DNA of 64,000 nucleotides from Calamus simplicifolius. Its lineage: Eukaryota > Streptophyta > Magnoliopsida > Arecales > Arecaceae. Shown here in pieces: positions 46,173 to 59,257 of the stretch; positions within the stretch are counted from its first letter, which is position 1, and every line of letters begins with the position of its first letter. Where the stretch lies: contig UESW01003835.1 in assembly GCA_900491605.1 (NCBI GenBank), forward strand, positions 596,516-660,515, given 5' to 3'. A program made the position numbers and the translations under genes. The notes under the pieces were generated by a model. That model was not told the DNA's origin and did no database searches. It worked only from the letters and a program-made list of their open reading frames with translations.

Positions 46173-49100
46173 TGTATGAGAAGCATACCTGAGGTGTCAG
46201 CTCCCCCTTCTCTCTGGGGCCACGACAGCACACCTGTACACATGTGGTAATCGGATAGAGTTTTACTAGTCTTTATGTAGCGCTCCATAAAGAGCTAGAG
46301 AACCCTAACTAATTATCATAAATGATAGACGCTCGAAAACATATCATGTTAAAAACTTTTTATTATCATCTCAAATATATATGCATATCACTCAATCAAC
46401 ACTAAGCATCAACCTGCTCAGATAATATTTTTCATGACATTTCTCGGGCAGTTTACAAGATCACATTTACAATCAACATCAAAATCATAAGTACATACAC
46501 CATACTCAAAAATTTCTCCAAAACATAAGACTTGCATTCATATCTAAATAAGTTTGATACATCACCATATCTCACTGCACATATACACATGTGCAGATAT
46601 ACACATATTACCCCACACTAACTCAATATACATTGCTATCATCTATACACCCTTGCATCCAAGCAAGCTTTACCAGCTAAGGGTTATGTCCTACTATCTT
46701 GTGATCCTTGCAGCATCCAAGCAAGCTTTACCAGCTAAGGGTTATGTCCTACTATCTTATGATCCTGGCAGAAATACTCACTGATCTGAAAGTAAAATTC
46801 AATCATAGAGGGGTGAGACCTAAGTCCAGTGACTGGATAACCATCTAACTATGGAGAAATAGAGAACCATAACCTCATATTTTCAATCGTATGCTGATGC
46901 TATTTAGCTTGTACAACTCAAAGTACATTTTTAACATGATATCAGATAAAATGAAATGTAGCTTATTCTTCAAATAATATACCAGTACTGAAATACTCTA
47001 CAATAAATTTTCACTGAAAGATAACTCATTAAGATAAAAATCCATGCATTACAATATGAAATATGCATTCTTTATTTGCAGCCCAGACTTTCTTTATTAA
47101 ATTTTCAGATTCCCATCGGAACTTGCTTGCCCACTGGCATCTCATGTGAACTCTCCCCCTTGAGATAACTACTTGGCCCACTGACCCTTTTTACATCACA
47201 ATATATGCTTTTAAATCTTATGATACTGGGCTGTGTATGTAATGCCTCTGAGGTACCACCCTACAGTCGCCCTCATGTAGGTGTACTCTCATCGGGTGCG
47301 TGACTAGCAATAAGATCCCTGCACAAATAGCACCCCTTACCCGTGCGGTTCACCTGGCAAAGTGCTTTGTTCCTTAACCCTGGAACCTCGGATTTTCTCT
47401 CTGCCCCCATGGGCTATATATAGTAACCAGCTCCACTGAGCTATGATTCATGCCCCCACGGGCTGCTTACAACCTGCCCCACTGGCCTGATCAAGCGTGC
47501 ACTCACCCCTGATTCCGGGGTTCATCGTACAATCTGTTCGCAAGAAGGTGCCAACTCAATAGTAGTGTGCAATGCTCATGCTACAGTACAGTCTAAAGGG
47601 TGATCAGCCCCATAGCTGTCTGATGCTCAGTATGATACATACATCATTTGTAAAGCTTTATCATGCAAATATGCCATGTATACATTAACAATCCCCTCAT
47701 CGAAACTTATGCTTATGTCTTTATGCTCAAAACTCATGCTTATTTCTTTATACTTAAAACTCATGCTCAAAACTCATGTACCAGAATATCATATACTAGG
47801 TTCTCATTTTTCAGATTTAAAACATACATAATACTCTACTAAACATAACATACCACAACTAGGTATTAATCTCATTGTAGTATCTCAAATTAACTTTTCA
47901 GTGCTAGATGAGAAACCCACTCACCTTAACAGGTTACTCCTCAACTGGTACTCAACTCCGGTATTCCGGCTCCCTGAAATAACCCTCTTGACCTACGTCA
48001 ACATATAGATACGATAGCTATTAGGATTACCTCCACATGAGGTTTTCCTACGAAACCATGCATGCATACATGCTCTATCCTATAATATCTCATTATTTTC
48101 TTCCATCCTTTATCTACTTAAGATTTCTTCCACTATTACCTCAAAATATAAGAATCATAAGAAAATCTAAAGTCATGCAAGATCTAGGGAGGCTATAGCT
48201 TACCTGGAGTCAATCACAAACCCCAAGCTTCCCTTTTCTTTCCTCTTTCTTTCTCCTTTTCTTCTTCTTCCTCTTCCTCTCTTTTCTTCTATTCTTTCTC
48301 TCTTTGTTTCTTTCTTTCTTTTCTCTGGCTGAACCTACGTTTTTTCTTTTTCTCTAATGACTTGGGGACCAAGTCATGGGTGACTTAAGGGCTAAGGCAT
48401 GCCAAAATCCCATTTTTGCCCTCAAACACTCTTAACGCATGCTTTTTGGAAAAACACGTTGCTCACTTATAACCATGATATTTTGCCCTTATATTTTCTT
48501 TTCCAAATTACCCTTAGTACAATTAACAATTGACATCGGAGCCTTTTCCAAATTTGCCCCTAATATAACATTTTTTAATCGATTTATAGCCCATATTATC
48601 ATTTTTTATTTAAATCGATACTTTTATGTAACATTTGTAAGAAAAGACTATACCAACTTAAAGAGCTCGATTTTAGAAATTCAACGGTTCAAACAGCACT
48701 CAAATCGGACTTAAAATGAAATAAATATGAAATTTTTAAGATTTAACCCAGAAAATCCATCGTCTTAGAGTTGGCTCCAACAGATTTGGTGTCGGCTCTA
48801 GCAAAAATAGGTGTCGGCTCTAACAAAAATAGGTGTCGGCTCTAATATTGCAGCAGAAATGCTAACCTTCTGTTTTTCTCTTCAGATGTCGACTCCCCCT
48901 CTGCTGGTGTCGACTCTAAAGCGTGCCGAAAGTTCAAAACCGTGCCAGAGGTGTCGGCTCTAATATTGCAGCAGAAATGCTAACCTTCTGTTTTTCTCTT
49001 CAGATGTCGACTCCCCCTCTGCTGGTGTCGACTCTAAAGCGTGCCGAAAGTTCAAAACCGTGCCAGAGTCGACTCCACTCCAATTAGAGTCGACTCTAAT

Positions 49101-49364
49101 TACTAAAAACATCACTTAAGGATAAAACTCAAACTAAACTTGATTTTTCTTGTGATTTAAGCCCATTAAAACTTAAATCTCTCAATTTCTTAAATCAAAC
49201 TCATTAGCACTAAAAAATATACTCATTTACTCCAAAATATCTTCTCTTTACATTTATCAAAAGACCAACACACCCACACTTTACTAAAACTTTTTGACTT
49301 TCATTTCAAATGAAAAATGCCATTAATATTACATAATACATTACAAGGTTTTTGGGATGTTACA
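46173..49364 (-). mobile_element. Solo gypsy-type LTR, block 2, uninterrupted
   Basis: 3,192 bp, TG...CA ends, flanked by TGAG on both sides (46169-46172 and 49365-49368). Minus-strand start TGTAACATCCCAAAAACC. Local tandem duplications lie at about 46654-46770 (58 bp) and 48833-49068 (118 bp). It carries the GGTGTCGRCTCY motif cluster (48775-49100). Confidence 0.65.
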
Positions 49365-50360
49365 TGAGAGGTCCTGCGACTTATTATTTGAGCGTTGCTG
49401 GGATGGTAAGTCATTACCCGATTCTCTGGGTGCATTTTAGGGAGTAAGCGGCCAATAAGGCTGAAATCCCGTTGATCATGGAGAGAGTACTGTATTTGGC
49501 CCCTATTCTATCGAGGGAGGTTCGCTCCGAGATCTTGGTGACCGATGCGATTCGTCCTTCGAAACGTCCGGTATGATCCGGGTGAGGATGATGTTATTCT
49601 TGAGGAGCTAGAACTCGATCATGTGGAGGTTTGAAAAATGCTCGGCCCTACCGAGGTTCAGAGATTGCTCGGCCCTGTCGAGGTACGGGGATTGCTCGGT
49701 CCTATCAAGGTACGGAGATGGCTCAGCCCTGCCGAGGTTTGAAGATGGCTCGGGCCTGCCGAGACTTGAAAATAGCTCGGCCCTGTCGAGAATTTGAGAT
49801 AGCTCGACCCTACCTAGGTTCGGAGAAAACTCGAAGGTTGCAGGTGGTGCAGTTTGTCCTTTTCTGCAACGAAGAGTCAACCTTTCCTAAATGCAACAGT
49901 TAGTGAGTCAGAGCCCAGAAGTGGGTCTCGTCGCCTGCCATGTTTGTCAATCGATGCAGTGATGATTTTACCCCCATCACATGCCCCCCACTTCTTAGTC
50001 CGAAATGTAGGTTCGGTCATAGGGAGTAAAGTTCATGATGTCTCGATCTCACTGGTGGAATTTGAAGTTGTAGAGGCGCATCATGATGGCCTCATTAATG
50101 CCAAGGTGTTATTCCATCATTTCTTCTCGCTGGACGAAGAAAGCCTCCTCGATCTCCACCTACAGACGGCTAGTGGAATGACATGCGGCGGATCCATGGT
50201 TTACAGCACCTGAATCGAAGGTCCGCGATTCCTAGGGTTATCCGCCTGTGATATCTCACCCTTTTGTCGAGACGATTTAAAAGGAAGCGATCGGCATCTT
50301 CTCCGGTTACACTTTTTCAAATCTTTGGCTTTTTTTCTTCCTCTGAGATCAAGCATCCCT
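49365..50360. repeat. Retroelement remnant with 27-bp array, block 2
   Basis: Block 2 counterpart of 37564-38560; seven 27-bp units at 49640-49828 starting GCTCGGCCCTACCGAGG. No intact gene. Confidence 0.7.
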
Positions 50361-52352
50361 AGTTGAAGGAGTATATGGCCAGCACCTCTTCTACTCGTTT
50401 GATATAAATTAGAGGGTCTGATTGGTAGTCAACATCACCTAAATTATCATGAGAAGCTAGATGAAACATCTGACATGCCCTCAACAATTGTGTTTCCATC
50501 TGTAACAAAAGCCATGAGATGGGCATGGTTGGACGTGCTAGTCACACGATTTTAAGGTTTTGAGTTTGTTTGCAATGATTTAATAAGCATAACTACTTGA
50601 CATTGTTTATACTATTAGTCACTTTTTAGCATTTTCGGATTTTAACTTGCAATGTTCTCCAGGTTAAGTCAATACAAATATGAACCCCTTTTGACCAAGG
50701 GCATCCCCAAATTTTTACTTCACATGCCCATAAATCTTACATTGTTTTGCACCAATTGTCTTCTGTTAGTTGACATTATTAATATGCTTCCTTGAGTATA
50801 CTCGATCTATTCCCTATTCATCCTTGTTTTTTAAAAGGTTCATATCAGTAATTTCCGCTTATACCATGTTCCTATTGTGAACCTGGATCCTTTCTTTGCC
50901 AATGTTCTAAACTGCATAATCTTACAGGTTTTGTAACTATGTTAGATCATTTTGGTCAGCTTAAAAGCACATAGAGTCACGTAACTCTCTTGAAGTGACT
51001 GTATCTACAAAGCTTCGATGTACAAAACTGTACTAAAATGGTACTGCTTTCTAGTAGGATGAGCCTTGATTATATGCTTCCTTAAATATACTCAATTTAT
51101 TTCCTATCTATCCTAGTTTTATAAAAGGTCCATATCAGTTTTTTTGCATATACCATGTTCTTATTGTGAACATGGACCTTTTTTCTGCTGATGTTCTAAA
51201 CTGCATAACCTTACATGTTTTGTCATTTTGGTCAGCTTAAAAGCACATAGAGTCATGTAACTCTCTTGAAGTGACTTTATCTACTTAGCTTCGATGTCTC
51301 TCCACTCATGTTATCGAGATATTTAAGTTGATCATGCAGAGATATTTTGTGGAACTCCGCCAAGGCTGGTCCCAAGCCCGGGTAAAGGAGGAGGGTTGCG
51401 TTAGATAGCTAACAACCAGCATAAAACTCAATCAGATCCCTTAAAGTATGAATCTACTAAATCAAACTATGCGAAGGGCTAGGACGTTCATGCTCCAGTT
51501 AAAAAGAGTGTTCTTTTAACAATCCATGACAAGGATAGAGGTAGAGGTATACCTAAACTAACATGAACAGAAATAATTAAAAAAGATATAATTATTTGTA
51601 AGTTGAATGTCGATTTAGTCCTGAATAGAGTAGAGTGGATGAAGCAGATTCATGTAGCCGACTCCATATGGTTGGGAAAATGCTTAAATGAGTTGAGTTG
51701 AGTACGCTTAGATATTTTGTGGCCATCCATTCTGATTGGAGCCCCATGTTACTTGTTTAACAAAATTTGTACAAGTCAAATAGCATGCACCATGCACAAT
51801 CGTGGATAGGAGTAATGTAATTTTGACAAGTTTTAATAGGTTACTGATTTCAATAATGAACCAAACTAATTAGGCATTTGTTGTGGGCTTAATGATCAGT
51901 GATTTAATGGACAGATGAAGTAGAGGATATTAGTTTGCCTAGTTGATCTAATAAATGTCATCAGAGGCCTTGTTGTGGCCCAAGGATCTAGTAATCTCTT
52001 AGGAGGGTGATAGAGGTCATTGGTATTTTGCAGATCCCACTCAACTATTGTCCAAGATAAACAAAACAGGGGATTAAGTGACCAAAGCAATCATACTATA
52101 GTTTGATGATCATGGTGGAACGACAGACTAGAGATATGTAAGCAATTGCTGATGCATTCAATTACATGGTGGAAAAAAAAAAAAGATAAATCATGCTACT
52201 GAAGTTAGTGAAATATGATTTATTGGTTAATTGAGGGAGGAAGGGAGGATTATGTGGCTCTAATGTTGCTAGCTGCACAAATACTTTCCATTTACCTAGC
52301 TGTTATCTAAGCATCATGTACTGACATTATCCTGCTTGTTTTAATTGAACAG
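50361..52352. repeat. Non-coding duplicated DNA, block 2
   Basis: Counterpart of 38561-40579, including the ~300-bp direct duplication (about 50785-51010 and 51070-51300) and the SINE-like segment near 51360. No gene. Confidence 0.6.
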
Positions 52353-52766
52353 AAGATGAGGAGGAGCTCATAACTAATGTACTTGAGACAATTGTCAACT
52401 TAGCACCACTGCTGGATCTGCGGATATTCAGCTCATCCAAAACATCATATATCAAAATGACGTGAGAGAATTTGTTGACTTTACCGTTTGTTAAAAGTTA
52501 AAAAAAAAAAAAAAAAAAGGAAGTGGGGTGGTAACCGACCCACGCGAGCATTAAATGCTCGCGTGGGACGCGCTCGAAACGAAACGCTCGCGACGAGCGT
52601 TTGCGGAACGCTCACAGCGAGCGTTCCGTGATTTCCGGACGCGCTCGAAACGCTCGCGATGAGCGTTTGCGGAACGCTCGCTGCGAGCGTTCCGTGATTT
52701 CCGGAAATCCATTTTTCCTTCCGTTTGGGAAGGAACGGTAACAAGGAGGAACGGTAATATTTTTTT

Positions 52767-52776
52767 TATATAAATA
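52767..52776 (+). promoter_or_regulatory. TATA box of copia-2 5' LTR
   Basis: TATATAAATA just downstream of the palindrome cluster; the same at 58609-58618 in the 3' LTR. Confidence 0.6.
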
Positions 52777-52847
52777 TATGGATAATCTAAAGGAAAAGAG
52801 TAGTGAAGATAAAAACCATTGCCACAAATCTTGTTACTGCAAAATTC

Positions 52848-53047
52848 TTGTTGTTGAAATCCTTGTTGTTGAAATCCTTGAAGATCTTGTTGCTGAAATC
52901 CTTGGAGATCTTGTTGCTGCAAATCCAATCCTTGAAGATATTGTTGCTGCAAATCAAATCCTTGAAGATCTTGTTGCTGCAATTCCAATCCTTGAAGATC
53001 TTGTTGCTGCAATTCCAATCCTTGAAGATCTTGTTGCTGCAAATCCA
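52848..53047. repeat. 30-bp tandem repeat inside copia-2 LTR
   Basis: About six imperfect units built on AATCCTTGAAGATCTTGTTG plus CTGC. Open frames on both strands (QQQDLQGLEL on minus, ILEDLVAANP on plus) come from the repeat's lack of stops. Repeated at 58686-58885. Confidence 0.9.
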
Positions 53048-53763
53048 TGCTGTCTCAAGGAGTCTAACCAAGAAAATCTGTCTCAACAAACTACTGGTGG
53101 TAAAAGATTGATTTAACTATTTTATTATTTTATTTGGGCATATGAAGAATCACTGGGTTTGAACCTCCACCCGATCGTGCTCGCGGTAGGAGGATCGAAT
53201 CAAATCAGGTCATTGTACCTTGGGGACAATTCGCCAACAACCCGCACGAGGGGGCGAAAACTTGTCCTTAGGGCAGTGTTTAACACGCCTCGACCAGTTT
53301 GATTCTTTTTATTTTTGATTTTAATCTAAATTTCTAGTATAACTTTTCTGATTAATTATCTAGCATTTTTCTAATAAATGAATTTTGCAAAAGAAAAAAA
53401 ACAAATTTTTCTAACAGCTAAGGACAAGTTTTTCTATCATTGGAAAGTGCTAGATTTTATTATAAGTAAAAAAAAAAATCTTATTTTTGAATCTGTTCAG
53501 AAGCCTTGGAATTAGTTTTGAATTTAAAATTTAAAATTTAAAATTCAAATTTTAAAATTAAAAAAAAATTAAACTCAAATTTAGAATTGAATTATTTGAG
53601 TTAGTTATTGCTTAGTCGTTTGATTATTATTGCAAATAGTTTCTAGATTTAATTCCTTTGAATTTAAATTTAAAATCTAGAAATATCTGAAAAGTTATTA
53701 ATTTGAAAAAATTTAAATACTTTTTGGTTGCGCAGAACGAATTAAGAAACTAACCTTTTCAAA

Positions 53764-56700
53764 ATGGGTTCTGAAAATCTTAGTGCAATCAAACCAGAAA
53801 AATTTAATGGATCATTCTTTAGGAGGTGGCAAAGCCAAGTGAAATAATGGCTTACCACTTTAGGTTTATTTTCAGCCATAGACTTATCAGATCCCAAATC
53901 TAATAGTCATCAAGGTTCTTCTAGTATAGTTGATGCCTCATCTTCATCAAAAACACCCCAAGAAATAGATTTTCATTGTAGACATAGAATTTTAAGTGCC
54001 CTATCTGATAATCTTTATGATGTCTACCTTTCTACTAAAACTGCTAAGGAACTATGGGATGCTCTTGAGGCTGAATATGGGATGGTTGATGCTGGTCTAG
54101 ATAGATTCACTATCTCAAAATTTCGAAAGTACATAATGGTAGATTCCAAACCCATTAGCATACAAATTCATGAATTCCAAGATTTTCTTAGAAAGTCAGA
54201 ATTAACTGGCTGTAGTTTTTCTGAAAACTATAAGGTCCAAGCCTTAGTAGATTCTCTTCCATCATCTTGGTCATCCTTTGCTCGAGAGCTAAGTCATAAG
54301 CAAGGTAGCTTGACCCTAACAGAAGTGATTAACTCTATTAGGATAGAAGAGGAACACCGACTTAAGCTAAATCAAAATCAAAAGACCGACCTTGGACCTA
54401 AAATCAATTTGACCGAGTCAAATCAAACTCCAAATCAATTCAAACCTAAGAGAAAGAATTTTAAGAAGAAGAAATTTCAATCTAAATCCAACCAATCATA
54501 CAAACCTCCTCAGAACCGATCAAATCAGAACCGACCGAATCAGAAGTCAAAGAATTATAAAGGCACATTCTGCTTTGTGTGCGGAAGGACAAATCATGTG
54601 GCGAAGGACTGCTACCACCGAAAGACTGAACCATTGAGGAAATCATCCAAACCACAAGTTAACGTGGTTGAGAGTGGTGCTGAGCCTTCTTTTAGGTCGG
54701 TAAATTCAAAATACTTAATTAACTCAACCCAATTTTCTTGTGATTGGTGGCTTGATTCAGGAGCTAATGTTCATGTTTGTTTTGATCGCTCCTGCTTCTC
54801 CACCTTTCAGGAATCAAGTGGAGGAGGTGTGACACTTGGGAATAACTCTTCAGCACAAGTGCTTGGGAAAGGTCAAGTGGATTTAAAGATGACATCTGGA
54901 AAAATCCTGGTCCTTCATGAAGTGTTGTTAGTTCCTAGTGTTAGAAGAAATCTGATTAGTGGATCTCTTCTTATATCTAGAGGATATAAAATTGTTTTAG
55001 AATCAAATAAAGTTGTAATTACTCGTAACAATGAGTTTGTTGGTAAAGGTTTTGTATGTGAAGGTCTTTTTAAATTAAATGTATCCTCTAAGTTATCTAA
55101 TAAAAGTTCTCTTCTTTTTAATGTTGAATCTTCAAATGTTTGGCATAATAGACTTGGTCATGTGAATTTTGATCGTATTCATTACATGACAAATCTTAAT
55201 CTAATTCCTAAGGTTCATATTGATAGAAAGTTTAAATGTGAGATTTGTATTCAAGCTAAGATGCCTAGAAAACCTTTTAAATCAGTAAATAGGAGTTCAA
55301 CACTTCTTGAATTAGTCCATAGCGATGTATGTGACTCTACCAAGTTTCCTACACGGGGAGGAAGTCGTTACTTTGTAACATTCATAGATGACTTCTCAAG
55401 ATATTGTCACATATATTTGATAAAATCTAAGGATGAAGTATTAGATAAGTTTAAGATTTATAAGGTAGAAGCTGAAACCCAAACTGAGAAAAAGCTTAAG
55501 AAATTTAGGTCAGATCGCGGTGGTGAATACACTTCAAATGATATGACTCTATTTTGTCAAGAATATGGGATTATTCATGAAGTTACACCACCATACTCTC
55601 CTCAGTCTAATGGTGTAGCTGAACGGAAAAATCGTACATTAATGGATATGGTTAACTCAATGTTAATAAGTTCAGGCGTACCTGAGAACTTGTGGGGGGA
55701 AGCTCTTTTAGCTGCATGTTATATTTTAAATAGGATACCCTTTAAAGATAGTCCTAAAACACCTTTTGAGCTTTGGAAAGGTAGAACACCCAGGCTAGAT
55801 TATCTTAAAGTGTGGGGATGCTTAGCTAAGGTAGGAATACCTGAACCCAAGAGAAGAAAAATAGGACCTAAAACTGTAGATGCTATCTTTATAGGTTATT
55901 CCTTAGATAGCAGTACAAATAGGTTCCTAGTGATAAACTCTGATATAAGTGGCATCTCAAATAACACTCTTATCGAATCTAGAGATGCTACTTATCTTGA
56001 AAATGTTTTTCCTTTCAAGAACCAAGTACCAAATCAACTCTCTTCTAATCCTTTCTTGGTTCATGATTCTTTTGAAGCTGGTTTATCTAATGAGTCAAGG
56101 AAAAGAAAAAGATCTAATCCTATAGGTGAACCTTCTGAACTTAGAAAAAGTTCAAGGATAAGGAAAGAAAAGGATCTTGGTGAAGGTTTCTTTACTTTCC
56201 TAGTCGAAGGTGAACCTTCTTCTTTTTCAGAGGCGATGTCTTCTCCTGATGCTCCTTTTTGGAAGGAAGCTATCCTTTCTGAATTTAATTCAATCTTACA
56301 AAATGAAACTTGGATCTTATCTGATTTACCCCCTGGAAGCAAACCTTTAGGGTGTAAGTGGGTATTTAAGAAGAAATTTAGACCTGATGGTTCAATAGAA
56401 AAGTATAAGGCTAGATTAGTAGCCAAAGGGTATAACCAAAAGAAAGGGTTAGATTTCTTTGATACATATTCTCCTGTAGCTAGAATAACAACCCTTAGAT
56501 CACTACTTGCTATTGCTTCCATTCATAAGTTAATCATTCATCAAATGGATGTGAAGACTGCGTTCCTAAATGGAGATCTTGAGGAGGAGATCTATATGGA
56601 ACAACCTGAAGGTTTTGTTGTAAAGGGACAAGAAGACAAGGTTTGTAAACTTATCAAGTCCCTTTATGGTCTTAAACAGGCTCCTAAACAATGGCATGAG

Positions 56701-57785
56701 AAATTTGATCGAATTATTCTATCTTTTGGATTTCATATCAATAATCATGATAAGTGTGTGTATTCTAAGATCGTCGATAATGATTGTGTAATCCTTTGCT
56801 TATATGTCGATGATATTTTAATTTTTGGAACATCTCTTGAAATTATTTCAAGTGTTAAATCTTTCCTCTCTTCTAAGTTTGACATGAAAGATTTAGGTGA
56901 AGCGGATGTAATCCTAGGGATGAAGCTTATCAAGTCCCATGAAGGGATAGCTCTCTCTCTTTCTCATTCTATAGAAAAAATGATCAAGAAGTTTGGTTAT
57001 TCCAATCTTAAATCAATATCTACTCCTTTTGATCCTAACTTTCACCTAAAGAAAAATTAGGTGACCCAATTAATCAATTAAAGTATTCTCAAATTATAGG
57101 ATCTCTCTTGTATGTAGCAAACAGAACAAGACCTGATATTGCCTATGCTGTAGGAAGGCTGAGTAGATATAATCAAAATCCTGATCAATCTCATTGGGTA
57201 GCCTTAGAAAGAGTATTCCGATATTTAAAGGGAACACTTAATCTCTCTTTGATGTTCACTGAATACCCTGAGGTGGTTGAGGGTTACAGTGATGCTAATT
57301 GGGTCACTGATTCTCATGATTTAAAATCAACTACCGGATACGTTTTTCTTCTTGGCGGTGCTGCTATTGCCTGGGGATCCACTAGGCAAACTATTATTTC
57401 TAGAAGCACCATGGAGGCCGAGTTGATAGCTCTGGATACCACTTGTAATGAGGCAGAGTGGATAAAAAATCTAATATCAGAGCTACCTTTGGTACCTAAG
57501 CCAGTTCCAGCTATATCTATCTATTGTGATAATAAGGCCACAATTGAACTGACAAATCAAAAGAGTACCAATAAAAAGATGAATCGCCATATACGGCTTC
57601 GTCATAAATCTATAAGACAACATAAGAAAAATGATGTTATCTCTTTAGAATTTGTCAAATCTGAGAAGAATTTGGCAGATCAATTAACCAAAGGATTATC
57701 TAGGAGTGGAGTCCTAGATTCATCGAGGGGGATGGGGCTTAAGCCCATTATTTGGTCACCAGCAGTGGATACCCAACCTCTGTGA
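53764..57785 (+). pseudogene. copia-2 gag-pol polyprotein (near-intact)
   Basis: A single frame from MGSENLSAIKPEKFNGSF to 57060, continuing in another frame to the stop at 57785. Order of domains: gag; a zinc knuckle CFVCGRTNHVAKDC (about residue 270); protease WLDSGANVHV (about 330); integrase with HNRLGHVN/CEIC zinc part and D,D,E core (HSDVCD, FRSDRGGEY, SPQSNGVAERKNRT); RT with MDVKTAFLNG and YVDDILIF (about 1014); RNase H with YSDANWVTD, STMEAELIAL and CDNKATIEL. Defects are a TAA at 53845-53847 within gag and a one-base shift near 57055. Together they make this copy defective as read. Confidence 0.9.
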
Positions 57786-58323
57786 TTGGAGATCCCATGA
57801 ATGAGGTTCAATGTGGTAGAAACGAAGCTGATTGAGTGATCGTGTTAGAGCATAATTTTGAAAAATTTTCAACCCATCCCTATGATGAGTGCTCTTATAA
57901 AGTGACAAAGTAAATTTGTGTAAGGTTGAGTGATTCTCTTAATGGATCCGAGGTAGGTTATCTGCAGGGTATTAGTCACAAATACCCTTGGAGGATTCAC
58001 CTATATGAGAATTGTCATATGAGGCCGTGACTAAAGGTTTGGGCTAACCTTCAGAAATTCTCATGAAAAATCAAGGTACTAAGCGCAAGGCCTTTAATAT
58101 GCGCTGACCGCTTAAACCCAATTGATTCATGCTGTGTGTGTGATTAGTAGAAGTCTGAGTCAAGGACCTAGTTCAAGGTCTAATCCACTATGGTTCCTTC
58201 AGATGTATACAATCAACACTAAGTGAGGTTCAAGTCCACAGGACACCTCACCTATTGCGCAGTATAAGATGCCCTAATTTTTTTTTAATTTTATTATTAT
58301 TTTTTTTAACTTTTGTGGGGGAT
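57786..58323 (+). other. copia-2 3' untranslated region and polypurine tract
   Basis: No ORF of note. It ends in TTTTGTGGGGGAT, a purine tract that directly precedes the 3' LTR. Confidence 0.7.
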
Positions 58324-59257
58324 TGTTGACTTTACCGTTTGTTAAAAGTTAAAAAAAAAGGAAGTGGGGTGGTAACCGACCCACGTGAGCATTAAATGCT
58401 CGCGTGGGACGCGCTCGAAACGAAACGCTCGCGACGAGCGTTTGCGGAACGCTCGCAGCGAGCGTTCCGTGATTTCCGGACGCGCTCGAAACGCTCGCGA
58501 TGAGCGTTTGCGGAACGCTCGCTGCGAGCGTTCCGTGATTTCCGGAAATCCGTTTTTCCTTCCGTTTGGGAAGGAATGGTAACAAGGAGGAACGGTAATA
58601 TTTTTTTTTATATAAATATATGGATAATCTAAAGGAAAAGAGTAGTGAAGATAAAAACCATTGCCACAAATCTTGTTACTGCAAAATTCTTGTTGTTGAA
58701 ATCCTTGTTGTTGAAATCCTTGAAGATCTTGTTGCTGAAATCCTTGGAGATCTTGTTGCTGCAAATCCAATCCTTGAAGATATTGTTGCTGCAAATCAAA
58801 TCCTTGAAGATCTTGTTGCTGCAATTCCAATCCTTGAAGATCTTGTTGCTGCAATTCCAATCCTTGAAGATCTTGTTGCTGCAAATCCATGCTGTCTCAA
58901 GGAGTCTAACCAAGAAAATCTGTCTCAACAAACTACTGGTGGTAAAAGATTGATTTAACTATTTTATTATTTTATTTGGGCATCTGAAGAATCACTGGGT
59001 TTGAACCTCCACCCGATCGTGCTCACGGTAGGAGGATCGAATCAAATCAGGTCGTTGTACCTTGGGGACAATTCGCCAACAATCCGCACGAGGGGACGAA
59101 AACTTGTCCTTAGGGCAGTGTTTAACACGCCTCGACCAGTTTGATTCTTTTTATTTTTGATTTTAATCTAAATTTCTAGTATAACTTTTCTGATTAATTA
59201 TCTAGCATTTTTCTAATAAATGAATTTTGCAAAAGAAAAAAACAAATTTTTCTAACA
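58324..59257 (+). repeat. 3' LTR of copia-2
   Basis: Matches 52473-53416 with about ten substitutions and shorter A-runs. It includes the same palindromes, TATA box and 30-bp repeat. Confidence 0.95.

Larger units (their letters stand above)
52473..53416 (+). repeat. 5' LTR of copia-2
   Basis: TGTTGACTTTACCGTTTG ... TTTTTCTAACA. It contains three strong palindromes (52539-52567, 52582-52602, 52670-52694), a TATA box TATATAAATA (52767-52776) and an imperfect 30-bp tandem repeat (52848-53047) of the CTTGAAGATCTTGTTGCTGC type. Confidence 0.95.
52473..59257 (+). mobile_element. Full-length young Ty1/copia element (copia-2)
   Basis: 6,785 bp with LTRs of 944 and 934 bp, one long gag-pol frame and a 5-bp target duplication GAATT (52468-52472 and 59258-59262). 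The unoccupied site is in block 1 at about 40694 (GAGAGAATTTCATC). I count roughly ten substitutions between the LTRs by eye, about 1 percent, so the insertion is recent. The coding frame has only one in-frame stop and one frame shift. Confidence 0.95.

Noticed and set aside
52551..53048. 165-codon glutamine-rich minus-strand protein
   Set aside because: Lies wholly inside the copia-2 LTR over the 30-bp repeat and is duplicated in the other LTR; better explained as repeat DNA.
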